This document shows positions 1-9,221 of a stretch of DNA of 64,000 nucleotides, piece by piece. The translations under genes were made by a program, and so were the position numbers. The notes under the pieces were generated by a model that searched no databases, was not told the DNA's origin, and was given only the letters and a program-made list of their open reading frames with translations. The stretch comes from Natronosporangium hydrolyticum (GTDB taxonomy: Bacteria > Actinomycetota > Actinomycetes > Mycobacteriales > Micromonosporaceae). How positions within the stretch are numbered: position 1 is the first letter of the stretch; each line of letters starts with the position of its first letter. The stretch covers positions 5,022,001-5,086,000 of the forward strand of contig NZ_CP070499.1 in assembly GCF_016925615.1 (NCBI RefSeq), read 5' to 3'.

Positions 1-1
1 G

Positions 2-517
2 GAGTCGGTCCGCTACCTCCGCGCGGTGGCTGAGCGGCTACCGGTCAGGTCCGGCGCCTTCGACGTGGTGTGGATCTCCACCGCCCTGCACCATTTCGTC
101 GATCTACCTCGGGCGATCGCGGAGTGCGTCCGCGCGCTGCGGCCAGACGGCCGGCTGTTGATCCGCACCTTCCTCCCCGGGCACACCCGGGTCACCTGGG
201 CCGGCGCCTTCCCCGGCCATTCCAAGGCGCTCGCCCGCTTCCCCGATCTCGACCGACTAATTGAGGTCTGCGAGCCGCACGGATGGGAGCTCAGCCACCT
301 CGGCGCGGTCACCGAAGGTGAGTACAACTTTGCCCAGTGGGCGGACTGGGTGGAGCAGATGCGCCACGCCGACACGATCCTGACCGCGCTCACCGATGCC
401 GAGATCGCCACCGGGGTGGCGGCGCTGCGGGCAGCGCCCGCCCGCCGGGCTCCGGTAGAGCTGAGCCTGCTGGTGCTGCGCTATCCCGCTTCGGCCGCCC
501 GCACCCGGTCGGCGTAG
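2..517 (+). CDS. SAM-dependent class I methyltransferase, C-terminal part (cut by window edge)
   Basis: The frame is open from base 2, so the N-terminus lies outside the window; 171 residues are visible. FDVVWISTALHHFVD followed by LRPDGRLLIRTF is the strand-4/strand-5 region of a type 11/25 class I methyltransferase. The glycine-rich SAM-binding motif I would be upstream and is not visible. The substrate cannot be told from this part. The 3' end overlaps the 3' end of mazG, on the opposite strand, by 37 bases. The family is likely; the function is open. Confidence 0.75.
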   Translation, partial: ESVRYLRAVAERLPVRSGAFDVVWISTALHHFVDLPRAIAECVRALRPDGRLLIRTFLPGHTRVTWAGAFPGHSKALARFPDLDRLIEVCEPHGWELSHLGAVTEGEYNFAQWADWVEQMRHADTILTALTDAEIATGVAALRAAPARRAPVELSLLVLRYPASAARTRSA

Positions 518-1476
518 GCGAGCGCGGCGCGGCGCAACGCCGCCTCGGCATCCACGCCGGCGGCCCGGGCAGCTGCCACCACCCCGAGCAGCGACTCACC
601 TAGCCGCTCCGGGTCGGTGACCTGCCAGCCCACCGGGGCCGACGGTGGCGCGACCGGCAATCCGGCGCGGTCGGCCCGGGTCAGCAGCTTCGCTGCCAGC
701 GCCAGCGCCGGCTGCGACATCGCCACCCCGGCCAGCGCCGAGCCGCCCTGCTTCTCGGCCTTCTTGATCCGCTCCCAGTTGTCGATGATCTCCGCTACGT
801 CGGCCACCTCCTGCCCGGCGAAGACGTGCGGGTTGCGGCGGATCATCTTGGCGACCAGGTCGGCGGCGACGTCATCGACCGACCAGCGCTGCTCCTCGGG
901 CAGCTGCTCGGCCATCCGGGCGTGCAGCACCACCTGCAGCAGCAGGTCGCCGAGCTCTTCCCGCAGCGCGGTCAGGTCACCGGCCTCGATCGCGTCGTAC
1001 GCCTCGTAACACTCCTCCAGCAGATATTGTGCGAGCGACTCGTGGGTCTGCTGCTGCTTCCACGGATCACCGCCGGGCGAGGCAAGCCGGTCGATCACCG
1101 ATACGGCGTCGAGTAGCCGGGCACCCGCCGGATCCCACGAGCCGTAGACCAGCTCCAGCTCCGCCACCCCGGGCTCGCGGGCGAGCCGGATCCCGAGCTG
1201 CCGGGCGAGGTCCGGGTCGCCGGTCGGCCCGGCGAACCACACCACCACCTGCTGGTCGGCGGCGGCGGTGAGCAGGGCGGCGACCGCCGCGTCGGTGCCG
1301 GCCGCCGGCTCCGGACTGGGCAACAGCCGAACCCCGGCCTCACGCAACGCCGACACCCACGCCGGGTCGGCTCCGGTGAGCACCGGATGCGTGCGCAGCA
1401 GGTCCCAGGCGGTCGCGGTCAACAGCCCGACCGGCAGTCGCGGCGAGGTCACGAGCAGGACGATCCGGGCAGCCAT
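481..1476 (-). CDS. mazG: Nucleoside triphosphate pyrophosphohydrolase MazG
   Basis: Hydrolyses (d)NTPs to the monophosphate and pyrophosphate, a house-cleaning role against damaged nucleotides. The protein has 331 residues. The first ~130 are the poorly conserved N-terminal extension usual in actinobacterial MazG. The MazG domain follows, with the metal-binding helices EECYEAYDAIEAGD and REELGDLLLQV (residues ~150-180) and the conserved RNPHVF and NWERIKKAEK segments. It is the last gene of the leftward run mfd, two SurA-like lipoproteins, mazG, starting 8 bases after the previous stop. This order places DNA-damage coupling and nucleotide sanitation together. Its 3' end overlaps the convergent methyltransferase by 37 bases. 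Confidence 0.93.
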   Translation of the reverse strand: MAARIVLLVTSPRLPVGLLTATAWDLLRTHPVLTGADPAWVSALREAGVRLLPSPEPAAGTDAAVAALLTAAADQQVVVWFAGPTGDPDLARQLGIRLAREPGVAELELVYGSWDPAGARLLDAVSVIDRLASPGGDPWKQQQTHESLAQYLLEECYEAYDAIEAGDLTALREELGDLLLQVVLHARMAEQLPEEQRWSVDDVAADLVAKMIRRNPHVFAGQEVADVAEIIDNWERIKKAEKQGGSALAGVAMSQPALALAAKLLTRADRAGLPVAPPSAPVGWQVTDPERLGESLLGVVAAARAAGVDAEAALRRAALAYADRVRAAEAG

Positions 1477-1484
1477 ATCGACGC

Positions 1485-2261
1485 TCAGTCTGCGGTATCC
1501 AACGGCAGCGCCAGGTACGCCTCGCCGCTGCCCACGGTCACCGGAAGTTGGTAGACCAGGTCGTGGTCGGGCCGAACCCTGGTCTCCGCCCGCTCCAACG
1601 CCTCCCGCAGCAGGTCACGCATGGCCACCTGCTGCCCCATCAGCTCGGCGGTGAGCACCTCCTGGGCCTCCTCGAACGGCGCCGAGGTCAGCCCCCGCTC
1701 GACCAGCCCGTCGTAGACCTCGCGTTGATCGTCCTCGCTGGGCTCCGCCGGGGTCACCGTCGCCTGCATCATCCCCAGCACGGCGTAGAACTCGCCCACG
1801 ACCTGCACGTACGCGTTCTCTTCCGAGAGCCCCAGCTCGTAGGCGTGTTGTTCGAGCTGCGGCGCCGGTCGGGTCAGCCCTTCGGCCTCGGCGTACGCGC
1901 CGGCCGCCTCGGTGAGGATCCGCATCTCCAGCACCCGGGTGCGGGCCTGGGCCACCTGCGCGTCGAGCTCGCCGCGGCGGCGCTCGGCGTGCGCGGCGAG
2001 CTCCTCCTCCGACATGTCGCCGTCCTCGGTGAGCAGGTCGATCTCCCGCTCCACCTCGTCGCCCAGCTCTGCCCGCAGCGCCTCGGCGACCTCGTCGACC
2101 GCGGCCTCGGTGATCGCCTCGTCGGCGACGTAGGCGACGACGTCGTCGTCCTCCCAGTCGTCGTCACTGGTGCAGCCGGTGGCGGCGGCACCGAGTAGTG
2201 CGGCGGCGGCCACCGCCGCCATCGGGCGGCGCAGCCGGCCTAACCATCCAGGGGTACGCAT
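1485..2261 (-). CDS. SurA-like N-domain lipoprotein (second of a tandem pair)
   Basis: Predicted lipoprotein of 258 residues. It has a signal peptide with lipobox AATGC at residues ~26-30, then an acidic spacer and the segment VVAYVADEAITEAAVDEVAE, which resembles the start of SurA/PrsA-type chaperone N-domains. No parvulin (PPIase) domain follows; the rest is charged and helical. It starts 2 bases after the stop of a paralogous gene of the same layout, so the two are a local duplication and probably translationally coupled. Likely role: an extracytoplasmic folding helper or client-binding lipoprotein. The family call rests on the N-domain only. Confidence 0.72.
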   Translation of the reverse strand: MRTPGWLGRLRRPMAAVAAAALLGAAATGCTSDDDWEDDDVVAYVADEAITEAAVDEVAEALRAELGDEVEREIDLLTEDGDMSEEELAAHAERRRGELDAQVAQARTRVLEMRILTEAAGAYAEAEGLTRPAPQLEQHAYELGLSEENAYVQVVGEFYAVLGMMQATVTPAEPSEDDQREVYDGLVERGLTSAPFEEAQEVLTAELMGQQVAMRDLLREALERAETRVRPDHDLVYQLPVTVGSGEAYLALPLDTAD

Positions 2262-2263
2262 CG

Positions 2264-3055
2264 TCAGCTCACCTCCGCGACCGCCGGGTCGCCCAGCGAC
2301 ACGGTCAGCCAGGACTCCACCCCGAACAGCTGCACCTCAATCCGGAACTGCAGGTCGTAGCGCGGGTTCAGGGTGATCTCGACGCCGTTGACGATCTCCT
2401 CGAAGAGATTACGCATGGCGACCGGCTCGGCGAGCACCTCGGCGGTGAGCACCTGTTGGACCGACTCGTACGGCTCCTGGGTGTGCCCCTCGGCGACCAG
2501 GTTGTCGTAGACCTCGCGCTTGTCGGCCTCGGTCGGCTCCGCCGGCTCGAGCGTCCCCTGCAGCTGCGACCTCACCGCGTCGTAGTCGGCGACCACCGCG
2601 ACAAATGCGAAGTCGGCGGGCAGTCCGAGTTCCTGAGCCATCCCGGCCGGATCGCCGGCCGGGATGGTGATCTCCAGCTCGTCGGCGTACTGGTTGGCCG
2701 CCTCGGTCAGCACCCGCATCTCCACCACCCAGGTGCGCAGCGCCTGCATCTGCTCGGCGAGCTGGCCCTGTTGTTCCGAGGCGTACTCCTGGTACTGCGA
2801 CTCGGCGTCGGCGGTGTCGAACTCGTCATCCTGCGCCACCTGCTGGTCCAACATCTCCTGGAACTGCGCCAGGCCCTGGTCCAGGTCCGCCGAGAGCAGG
2901 TCGGCGATCTCACCCACCGCCTCGTCCACCTCCGCCTCGGTGATCTGGGCGCCGTCGACGTAGGCGGCCACCGACGGGTCGGCGCGGCAGGCGGTGAGGG
3001 CACCGGCGAGCAGTGCGCCGACGACCGCGAGGGTGGCGAGCCGGCGGGGCTTCAT
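2264..3055 (-). CDS. SurA-like N-domain lipoprotein (first of a tandem pair)
   Basis: Predicted lipoprotein of 263 residues. The chosen ATG gives a clean signal peptide ending in lipobox LTAC (Cys at ~24); the longer reading frame upstream is Arg-rich and non-coding in character. The mature start SVAAYVDGAQITEAEVDEAV parallels the downstream paralogue. Both also share RTWVVEMRVLTEAA / RTRVLEMRILTEAA in the middle and QVLTAE.....VAMR near the C-terminus, so they are duplicates. No PPIase domain is seen. It lies 59 bases downstream of mfd and 2 bases upstream of its paralogue, in the same leftward operon. Confidence 0.75.
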   Translation of the reverse strand: MKPRRLATLAVVGALLAGALTACRADPSVAAYVDGAQITEAEVDEAVGEIADLLSADLDQGLAQFQEMLDQQVAQDDEFDTADAESQYQEYASEQQGQLAEQMQALRTWVVEMRVLTEAANQYADELEITIPAGDPAGMAQELGLPADFAFVAVVADYDAVRSQLQGTLEPAEPTEADKREVYDNLVAEGHTQEPYESVQQVLTAEVLAEPVAMRNLFEEIVNGVEITLNPRYDLQFRIEVQLFGVESWLTVSLGDPAVAEVS

Positions 3056-3114
3056 GACTCGGGCCTCCAGGGTTGAGGGGATCAGCGGCGAGGGGTCAGT
3101 ACGAGGTGACTCTC

Positions 3115-6100
3115 TCATGTTCGGGCGGGTGCGCTCGGTGCGGGTGGCGCGGCGGCGCCGCCAGCGGCGGCGCCCGCCGGCGGCTCCCCGAGCACGGTGG
3201 TGAGCAGCTCCGCGCACCAGTCGAGCAGGGCGGTGTCGCGCAGCGGCTGCCCACCGACCCGTTTGGTGGCCGGTCGGGGCAGCGACACCGTCGCCACCGC
3301 CGGCTTGTAGACCGCGTCCGGGTGGTACCGCTTGAGCCGCAGCTGCTTGGAGTCGGGCAGGGTCAGCGGCGCGAACCGGATGTGCCGCCCTTGCAGGGAC
3401 ACCTCGGTCAGCCCGTAGGCGCGGGCGAGCAACCGGAACCGCGCTACCGCCACCAGGTTCGCCACCGGCTCCGGCGGGGTGCCGTACCGGTCGTCCAGCT
3501 CGGCGACGACCTCGGTCAGCTCGTCGGCGGTGGCAGCGGTGGCGAGCTTGCGGTATGCCTCCAGCCGCAGCCGCTCCACCCCGATGTACTCGTGCGGCAG
3601 GTGCGCGTCGACCGGCAGGTCGATCTTGACCTCGGCGGCGGGCTCCTCTTCGCCGGTCTCTTCGCCCTTGAACCGCTGCACCGCTTCGCCGACCATCCGG
3701 ACGTAGAGGTCGAAACCCACACCTTCGATGTGGCCGGATTGCTCACCGCCGAGTAGGTTCCCGGCGCCGCGAATCTCCAGGTCCTTCATCGCCACATACA
3801 TCCCGGCGCCGAGTTCGGTGTGCTGGGCGATGGTCGCGAGCCGTTCGTGTGCCTGCTCGGTGAGCGGCTTCTCCGGCGGGAACAGGAAGTACGAGTAGGC
3901 CCGCTCGCGGCCCCGGCCGACCCGCCCCCGGATCTGGTGCAGCTGCGAGAGCCCGAGCAGGTCCGCCCGCTCCACGATCAGCGTGTTGGCGTTCGGGATG
4001 TCCAGACCGGACTCGACGATGGTGGTGCAGACCAGCACGTCGTACTCGCGCTGCCAGAAGCCGACCATCACCTTCTCCAGGGTGGCCTCGCCCATCTGCC
4101 CGTGCGCCACCGCGATCCGCGCCTCGGGCACCAGCTCCCGCAGCTTGCGCGCGGCCTTCTCGATCGACTCCACCCGGTTGTGCACGTAGAAGACCTGGCC
4201 GTCGCGGAGCAGCTCACGATGGATCGCGGCGGCGACCTGCTTCTCTTTGTATGCTCCGACATAGGTGAGGACCGGATGCCGCTCCTCCGGTGGGGTGGCG
4301 ATCGTCGACATTTCGCGGATCCCGGTGACCGCCATCTCCAAGGTACGCGGAATCGGCGTGGCCGAGAGCGTCAGCACGTCCACAGTGGCACGAAGCGATT
4401 TCAGATATTCTTTGTGCTCCACCCCGAACCGCTGCTCTTCGTCGACGATGACCAGGCCGAGCTGCTTGAACCGGGTGCTCGGCTGCAGCAGCCGGTGGGT
4501 GCCGACCACGATGTCGACGCCGCCCTCGGCGAGCTTGGTCAAAGTCTGGTTGGTCTCGGCGGTGGTCGCGAACCGCGACAGCTGCCGCAGCTCCACCGGG
4601 AACTGGCTCATCCGTTCGGTGAAGGTGTTGAAGTGCTGCTGCGCCAGCAGCGTGGTGGGCACCAGCACCGCCACCTGTTTGCCGTCCTGCACCGCCTTGA
4701 ACGCCGCCCGGACGGCGATCTCGGTCTTGCCGAAGCCGACGTCGCCGCAGATCAGCCGGTCCATCGGCGTCGACTGCCGCATGTCGGCCTTCACCTCGTC
4801 GATCGCCGAGAGCTGGTCCGGCGTCTCCACCCACGGGAACGCGTCCTCCAGCTCCCGCTGCCACGGCGTGTCCGGCCCGAACGCGTGCCCCTTGCTCGCC
4901 TTCCGGGCCGCGTACAGCTGGATCAGTTGGGCAGCGATCTCCCGGACCGCCTTGCGGGCCCGGGCCTTCGCCTTCTGCCACTCCGACCCGCCCAGCTTGT
5001 GCAGCGCCGGGTTCTCGCCCCCGACGTAACGGGACAGCTGATCAAGTGCGTCGGTGGGGACGAACAACCGGTCCTCCGGCTGCCCCCGCTTGCCCGCCGC
5101 GTACGCGATCACGACATATTCGCGCTGGGCCCCGTTGACCGCCCGCTGCACCAACTCCACATAGCGGCCGATGCCGTGCTGTTCATGCACCACCAGGTCA
5201 CCGGCGCGCAGCTCCAGCGGGTCGATGGTCTTGCGGCGCCGGGTCGGCATCCGGCGCAGCTGACCGCCGCCCGCCCCACCCCGGCCGCTGGTGATGTCGT
5301 CGCCGGTGAGCACCACCAGCGGCGGCGGGCCGGTCAGCGCGAAGCCGACGCTGAGCGCAGCAGTGGTGATCGTGACCGCACCGGGCGTCGGCGGCTGTTC
5401 GAGCGAATCGACCAGCTGCACCCCGAAGCCGGCGTCGCGGAGCACCTCCCCCGCCCGCTGCGCCGGCCCGTGCCCGGCGAAGACCAACGCCACCGCGGCC
5501 CCGTCGGCCAGCCACCCCTTGACGTCCTGGATCAGTCGGGCGGTGTCACCGTGGTAGAGCGGCACCGACTCGGCCGGCAGCCGCAGGCTCTCCCCCAACT
5601 CGCTGACGTCGCCAAGGGTCGGCGATGTCTCCTCCCCCTCCTCGACGATGCCGAACGGCGCCATCGTCCACCAGCTGAAACCCAGCTCCCCAGCGACGGC
5701 CCGGACCTGCGCCAGCGACCGGAACGCCACCTCCCCCAGATCGATCGGGGCGGTGCCGCCGGTCGCCGCCGCCGCCCAGCTCGCCTCCCGGAACTCCTCG
5801 CTGGTCCGGACCAGGTCATGGGCCCGGGTGCGGATCCGCTCCGGGTCGCACAACAGCACCAGCGTCTGCCGGGGCAGCGTGTGCAGCAACAGCTCCAGCC
5901 CGCCCCCGTCGCCGTCGCCGGCCGGCGCGAGCAGCGCCGGGGCCAACGACTCCATCCCCTCCACCGGGATCCCCTCGGCGAGCCGTTCGCAGATCTCGGC
6001 CAGCGCCGGCTGCTGCTGCGCCAGCGCTGCGGCACGAGCCCGCACCTCCGGGGTGAGCAGCAGCTCCCGGCACGGCGGCGCGGTCAGTTCGGATTCGGTC

Positions 6101-6768
6101 TCCAGGGTCCGCTGGTCGGCGACGGCGAAGCTGCGGATCTCGTCCACCTCGTCGCCCCACAGCTCCACCCGCAGTGGATGCTCCGCGGTCGGCGGGAAGA
6201 TGTCGAGGATGCCGCCCCGTACGGCGTACTCGCCGCGCTTGGTGACCAGGTCGACCCGGGCGTACGCCAGGTCGGTGAGTCGCTGCGCCAATTCCGACAG
6301 CTCGACGGTGTCGCCCGGCCGCAGCGTCACCGGCACTAGCTCGCCGAGCCCCTTCACCTGCGGCTGCAGCACCGACCGGACCGGCGCCACCACCACCCGT
6401 ACCGGCTGGTCGCCCGGGTGGGCGAGCCGGCGCAGCACCGCCAGCCGGCGCCCCACGGTGTCGCTGCGGGGTGAGAGCCGCTCATGCGGCAGCGTCTCCC
6501 ACGCCGGATAGACCTCCACCTGGTCGCCCGGGATCAGCTCCGCCACCGCCGCGCCGAGCTCCTCAGCTTCCCGGGAGGTGGCGGTCACCACCAGCACCGG
6601 CCGGCCGGCCCCACCCCGGTCGACGCTGGCGGCCGCCGCGGCGGTGACCAGTGGGCGCAGCGCGGATGGGCCGGTGAGGTCCAGCGGGTCGGCGGCGGGG
6701 TCGGCGGCGACTTCCCGCAGCCGGGAGAGCGTAGGCAGCGCGGCAGCTTGGAGACCTACGAGCGTCAT
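3115..6768 (-). CDS. mfd: Transcription-repair coupling factor Mfd
   Basis: Removes RNA polymerase stalled at DNA lesions and recruits UvrA. It has 1217 residues, the normal full length. The N-terminal third has the UvrB-like fold. The RNA-polymerase-interacting region follows (GDLVVHEQHGIGRYVELVQR). The SF2 translocase has Walker A GDVGFGKTEIAVRA, box DEEQRFGVEHKE, SATPIPRTLEMAVTG and GRVGRGRERAYSYF. The C-terminal TRCF domain is present. The start MTLVGLQAAAL was chosen because the longer frame upstream lacks protein character. It heads a leftward operon with two SurA-like lipoproteins and mazG. Confidence 0.97.
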   Translation of the reverse strand: MTLVGLQAAALPTLSRLREVAADPAADPLDLTGPSALRPLVTAAAAASVDRGGAGRPVLVVTATSREAEELGAAVAELIPGDQVEVYPAWETLPHERLSPRSDTVGRRLAVLRRLAHPGDQPVRVVVAPVRSVLQPQVKGLGELVPVTLRPGDTVELSELAQRLTDLAYARVDLVTKRGEYAVRGGILDIFPPTAEHPLRVELWGDEVDEIRSFAVADQRTLETESELTAPPCRELLLTPEVRARAAALAQQQPALAEICERLAEGIPVEGMESLAPALLAPAGDGDGGGLELLLHTLPRQTLVLLCDPERIRTRAHDLVRTSEEFREASWAAAATGGTAPIDLGEVAFRSLAQVRAVAGELGFSWWTMAPFGIVEEGEETSPTLGDVSELGESLRLPAESVPLYHGDTARLIQDVKGWLADGAAVALVFAGHGPAQRAGEVLRDAGFGVQLVDSLEQPPTPGAVTITTAALSVGFALTGPPPLVVLTGDDITSGRGGAGGGQLRRMPTRRRKTIDPLELRAGDLVVHEQHGIGRYVELVQRAVNGAQREYVVIAYAAGKRGQPEDRLFVPTDALDQLSRYVGGENPALHKLGGSEWQKAKARARKAVREIAAQLIQLYAARKASKGHAFGPDTPWQRELEDAFPWVETPDQLSAIDEVKADMRQSTPMDRLICGDVGFGKTEIAVRAAFKAVQDGKQVAVLVPTTLLAQQHFNTFTERMSQFPVELRQLSRFATTAETNQTLTKLAEGGVDIVVGTHRLLQPSTRFKQLGLVIVDEEQRFGVEHKEYLKSLRATVDVLTLSATPIPRTLEMAVTGIREMSTIATPPEERHPVLTYVGAYKEKQVAAAIHRELLRDGQVFYVHNRVESIEKAARKLRELVPEARIAVAHGQMGEATLEKVMVGFWQREYDVLVCTTIVESGLDIPNANTLIVERADLLGLSQLHQIRGRVGRGRERAYSYFLFPPEKPLTEQAHERLATIAQHTELGAGMYVAMKDLEIRGAGNLLGGEQSGHIEGVGFDLYVRMVGEAVQRFKGEETGEEEPAAEVKIDLPVDAHLPHEYIGVERLRLEAYRKLATAATADELTEVVAELDDRYGTPPEPVANLVAVARFRLLARAYGLTEVSLQGRHIRFAPLTLPDSKQLRLKRYHPDAVYKPAVATVSLPRPATKRVGGQPLRDTALLDWCAELLTTVLGEPPAGAAAGGAAAPPAPSAPART

Positions 6769-6857
6769 CTGGGTCAGCCCTCCGGGTACGCGGTGGCGAG
6801 CGTGGGCACAGGGAACGCCCCCACACCAGATGCGGGGCGGGGCCGGCACTGTCCAGC

Positions 6858-7787
6858 CTAGCGCTGCCCCGGCCCGGGCTTTGCGATCGCGTACAGCGTC
6901 GAACGGGTGCCGTCGCGGGTGATCTCCCGGACGAAGCTCATCCCGATCCGTTCCATGACCGCCCGGGAGCGCAGGTTGTGCGGGTCGGTTACCGCGATCA
7001 CCGCGGTGTCGCCCAGCTCCTCGAAGGCGAACTCGACCCCGGCCCGCCCCATCTCGGTGGCGTAGCCGTTGCCCCACCGGTCCGAACGGACCGTCCAGCT
7101 GATCTCCAGCCGGGACTGCCCGTCGAGCTCGGTGCGGTTCAGCCCGCTGCGCCCGATCAGCTCACCGGTCTGCCGGTCGTACGCCATCCATTTGTCGACG
7201 CCTTCCTGGTCCCAGCCACGCTGGCCGCGTACCGCCCACCGGCGGGCGGATTCAGCGGTGAGCCGGCGGCCGTGCCACGCTGCTACCCGATCGTCCTGGT
7301 GCAGCAGGAAGAGATCCCGCACATGCTCGGGGCCGACCGGCTCCAGCCGCAGCCGTTCGGTCAACCGGGTCCGCGCGGCCTTCGCCACCAGATCCCGCAG
7401 TCGCCGGTCGCCGTCGGTGCGCCCCGCCATCATCAGGTCAAGATTGTCCAGCCCGATCCAGGCGTACGCGTCGTGTTTGCCCGCCTCCAACCGGGGGGCG
7501 GCGAGGTCTCCATCTACCTCGACCAGATAGTCCCGTTCGTAACGGACCACCCCGTCGTGCTCCCACTCCCACTCGGCGAGGACGGTCTCGATCCGGCGCA
7601 GCTTCCAGCCGGTCTCCTCCTCGATCTCACGCGCCAACGCCTCCTCGGGCGCCTCGCCGGCCTCCACGTGCCCGCCGACGATGTCCCAAAGGCCAGGTAG
7701 CAGCCGCCGGTCGGCGCTGCGCCGCTGCGCGAAGACGCGGTTGTGGTCGTCTCGCACGAAGGCCCCGACACAGGTTGGCTCCCGCAT
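6858..7787 (-). CDS. Nudix hydrolase - GNAT acetyltransferase fusion
   Basis: Two-domain cytoplasmic protein of 309 residues. Residues ~1-135 are a Nudix hydrolase with the box GHVEAGEAPEEALAREIEEE followed by TGW. Residues ~145-309 are a GNAT N-acetyltransferase of the RimJ/RimL type (RLRLEPVGPEHVRDLF, ISWTVRSDRWGNGYATEMG, NLRSRAVMERIGM). The Nudix half probably cleaves a nucleoside-diphosphate derivative and the GNAT half acetylates an amine; neither substrate is evident. The gene is transcribed away from the neighbouring histidine kinase across a 90-base gap that must hold both promoters. It ends 89 bases from the mfd start. Confidence 0.88.
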   Translation of the reverse strand: MREPTCVGAFVRDDHNRVFAQRRSADRRLLPGLWDIVGGHVEAGEAPEEALAREIEEETGWKLRRIETVLAEWEWEHDGVVRYERDYLVEVDGDLAAPRLEAGKHDAYAWIGLDNLDLMMAGRTDGDRRLRDLVAKAARTRLTERLRLEPVGPEHVRDLFLLHQDDRVAAWHGRRLTAESARRWAVRGQRGWDQEGVDKWMAYDRQTGELIGRSGLNRTELDGQSRLEISWTVRSDRWGNGYATEMGRAGVEFAFEELGDTAVIAVTDPHNLRSRAVMERIGMSFVREITRDGTRSTLYAIAKPGPGQR

Positions 7788-7877
7788 CCCGCGAGGCTAC
7801 CGGTCCGACCCCGGCCACAGCAGCCGGTCCAACTGGTTACTTCCAGGTAGCGGTCGGCGCAGGGCTACGGTGGCCAG

Positions 7878-9221
7878 ATGGCAGTCCCGCTGTGGTGGCA
7901 ACGCCCCGGCCCCACCCCCACCCAGCAGCACCGCGACCTCTGGCTGGCCGCGGCGGCGGCCGCGTTGGCGGCGGCGAGCTCGGTACTGACGACCAGCATG
8001 GGGGTGACCGCCTTCCCGGACCCCGCGAGCTTGCCTGAGCAGTTGCTCTGGAGTGTGCTGCTCGCGGTGCCGCTGGCGGTACGCCGCCGCTTCCCCACCA
8101 CGGTGCTGCTGGCGGTCGCGGTGCTCTTCATCGCTGCCCAGGCCCGGCAGGCCGACGACGGGCTGGTGCACTCGGCGATCCTGTTCGTGGCGCTCTACAC
8201 GCTCGGCGCCTGGGGTAACGACCGGCGGCAGGGCAGGCTGGTCCGGATCGGGGTCATCGTCGCCATGTTCGGCTGGCTCGGCTACGGCTTGCTGATCGCG
8301 GCGCTGACCGTCGGCGCCGAGGCGGGTGGGGCCGGCCCGCTGGATCCGCTGCTCGCCGCCGCGCTCTACAGCGTCGCCCTCAACGCGCTGTACTTCGGCG
8401 CCGCCTACTACTTCGGCAACATCGCCTGGGAGTCCGCCCGGCGACGGCACGAGCTGCTGGCCGGGCAGGAGGAGCTGCGGCGTTCGCAGGCCGAGAACGC
8501 GCGGCAGGCGGTCGTCGCGGAGCGGCTGCGGATCGCCCGCGACCTGCACGACGTGGTCGCCCACCACGTCTCGGTGATGGGGATTCAGGCCGCCGCCGCC
8601 CGCCGCGTCTTCGACCGCGACCAGCAGGCCGCGAGCACCGCGCTGCGCTCCGTCGAGCAGACCGCCCGGACCGCCGTACGGGAGCTGCAGGAGCTGCTCG
8701 GAGTCCTCCGTTCCGAGCCTGGGCCGCCCGACCGCGACGGGTCCGACGCGGCCGCCGCCGCTTCCGGCGCCGACCGGGAGAGCGCGATGCCGCTCGCCGT
8801 CGTGCCCCGGCTGGACCAGCTGTCCGAGCTCGCCGACCAGGCCCGCGCCACCGGGCTACAGGTCTCCTACCGCACGGTCGGCCCGCCGGTGCCGATCCCC
8901 GAGGCGATCGGACTCTCGGCGTACCGGGTGGCGCAGGAGGCGCTCACCAACACCATCAAGCATGCCGGGGCGACCCACGTCGACCTCCGGGTACGGTATC
9001 TCGCGCAGAGCTTGGAGGTGGAGGTCAGCGATGACGGCCGGGGCACCTCGCCGGCCGGCGGGCCGGGTTCGAACGGCAGCGGGCTGGGACTGGTGGGAAT
9101 GCGGGAGCGAATGTCTGTCCATAACGGGGAATTGGCGGCCGGGCCCCGCCGGCAGGGTGGTTTCCAGGTGCGTGCCCGGTTCCCGCTGCCCGCGGACGCC
9201 GGCCAGGCGGAGTCGGCATGA
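7878..9221 (+). CDS. Two-component sensor histidine kinase (NarL-type, HisKA_3)
   Basis: Membrane sensor kinase of 447 residues. The first ~190 residues hold about five hydrophobic segments and almost no extracellular loop, typical of intramembrane-sensing actinobacterial kinases. The dimerisation/phosphoacceptor helix carries ERLRIARDLHDVVAHHVSVM with the phospho-accepting His at residue 224. The HATPase has EALTNTIKHAG (N box), DDGRGT and GLGLVGMRERM. It overlaps the response regulator by 4 bases (ATGA). The following ABC exporter genes are the probable targets, as in envelope-stress systems of the LiaSR or bacitracin type; the signal is unknown. Confidence 0.95.
   Translation: MAVPLWWQRPGPTPTQQHRDLWLAAAAAALAAASSVLTTSMGVTAFPDPASLPEQLLWSVLLAVPLAVRRRFPTTVLLAVAVLFIAAQARQADDGLVHSAILFVALYTLGAWGNDRRQGRLVRIGVIVAMFGWLGYGLLIAALTVGAEAGGAGPLDPLLAAALYSVALNALYFGAAYYFGNIAWESARRRHELLAGQEELRRSQAENARQAVVAERLRIARDLHDVVAHHVSVMGIQAAAARRVFDRDQQAASTALRSVEQTARTAVRELQELLGVLRSEPGPPDRDGSDAAAAASGADRESAMPLAVVPRLDQLSELADQARATGLQVSYRTVGPPVPIPEAIGLSAYRVAQEALTNTIKHAGATHVDLRVRYLAQSLEVEVSDDGRGTSPAGGPGSNGSGLGLVGMRERMSVHNGELAAGPRRQGGFQVRARFPLPADAGQAESA

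Noticed and set aside
3820-6339. An 839-codon open frame antisense to mfd
   Set aside because: Same cause: a shadow of mfd codon bias, no domain, no start context.
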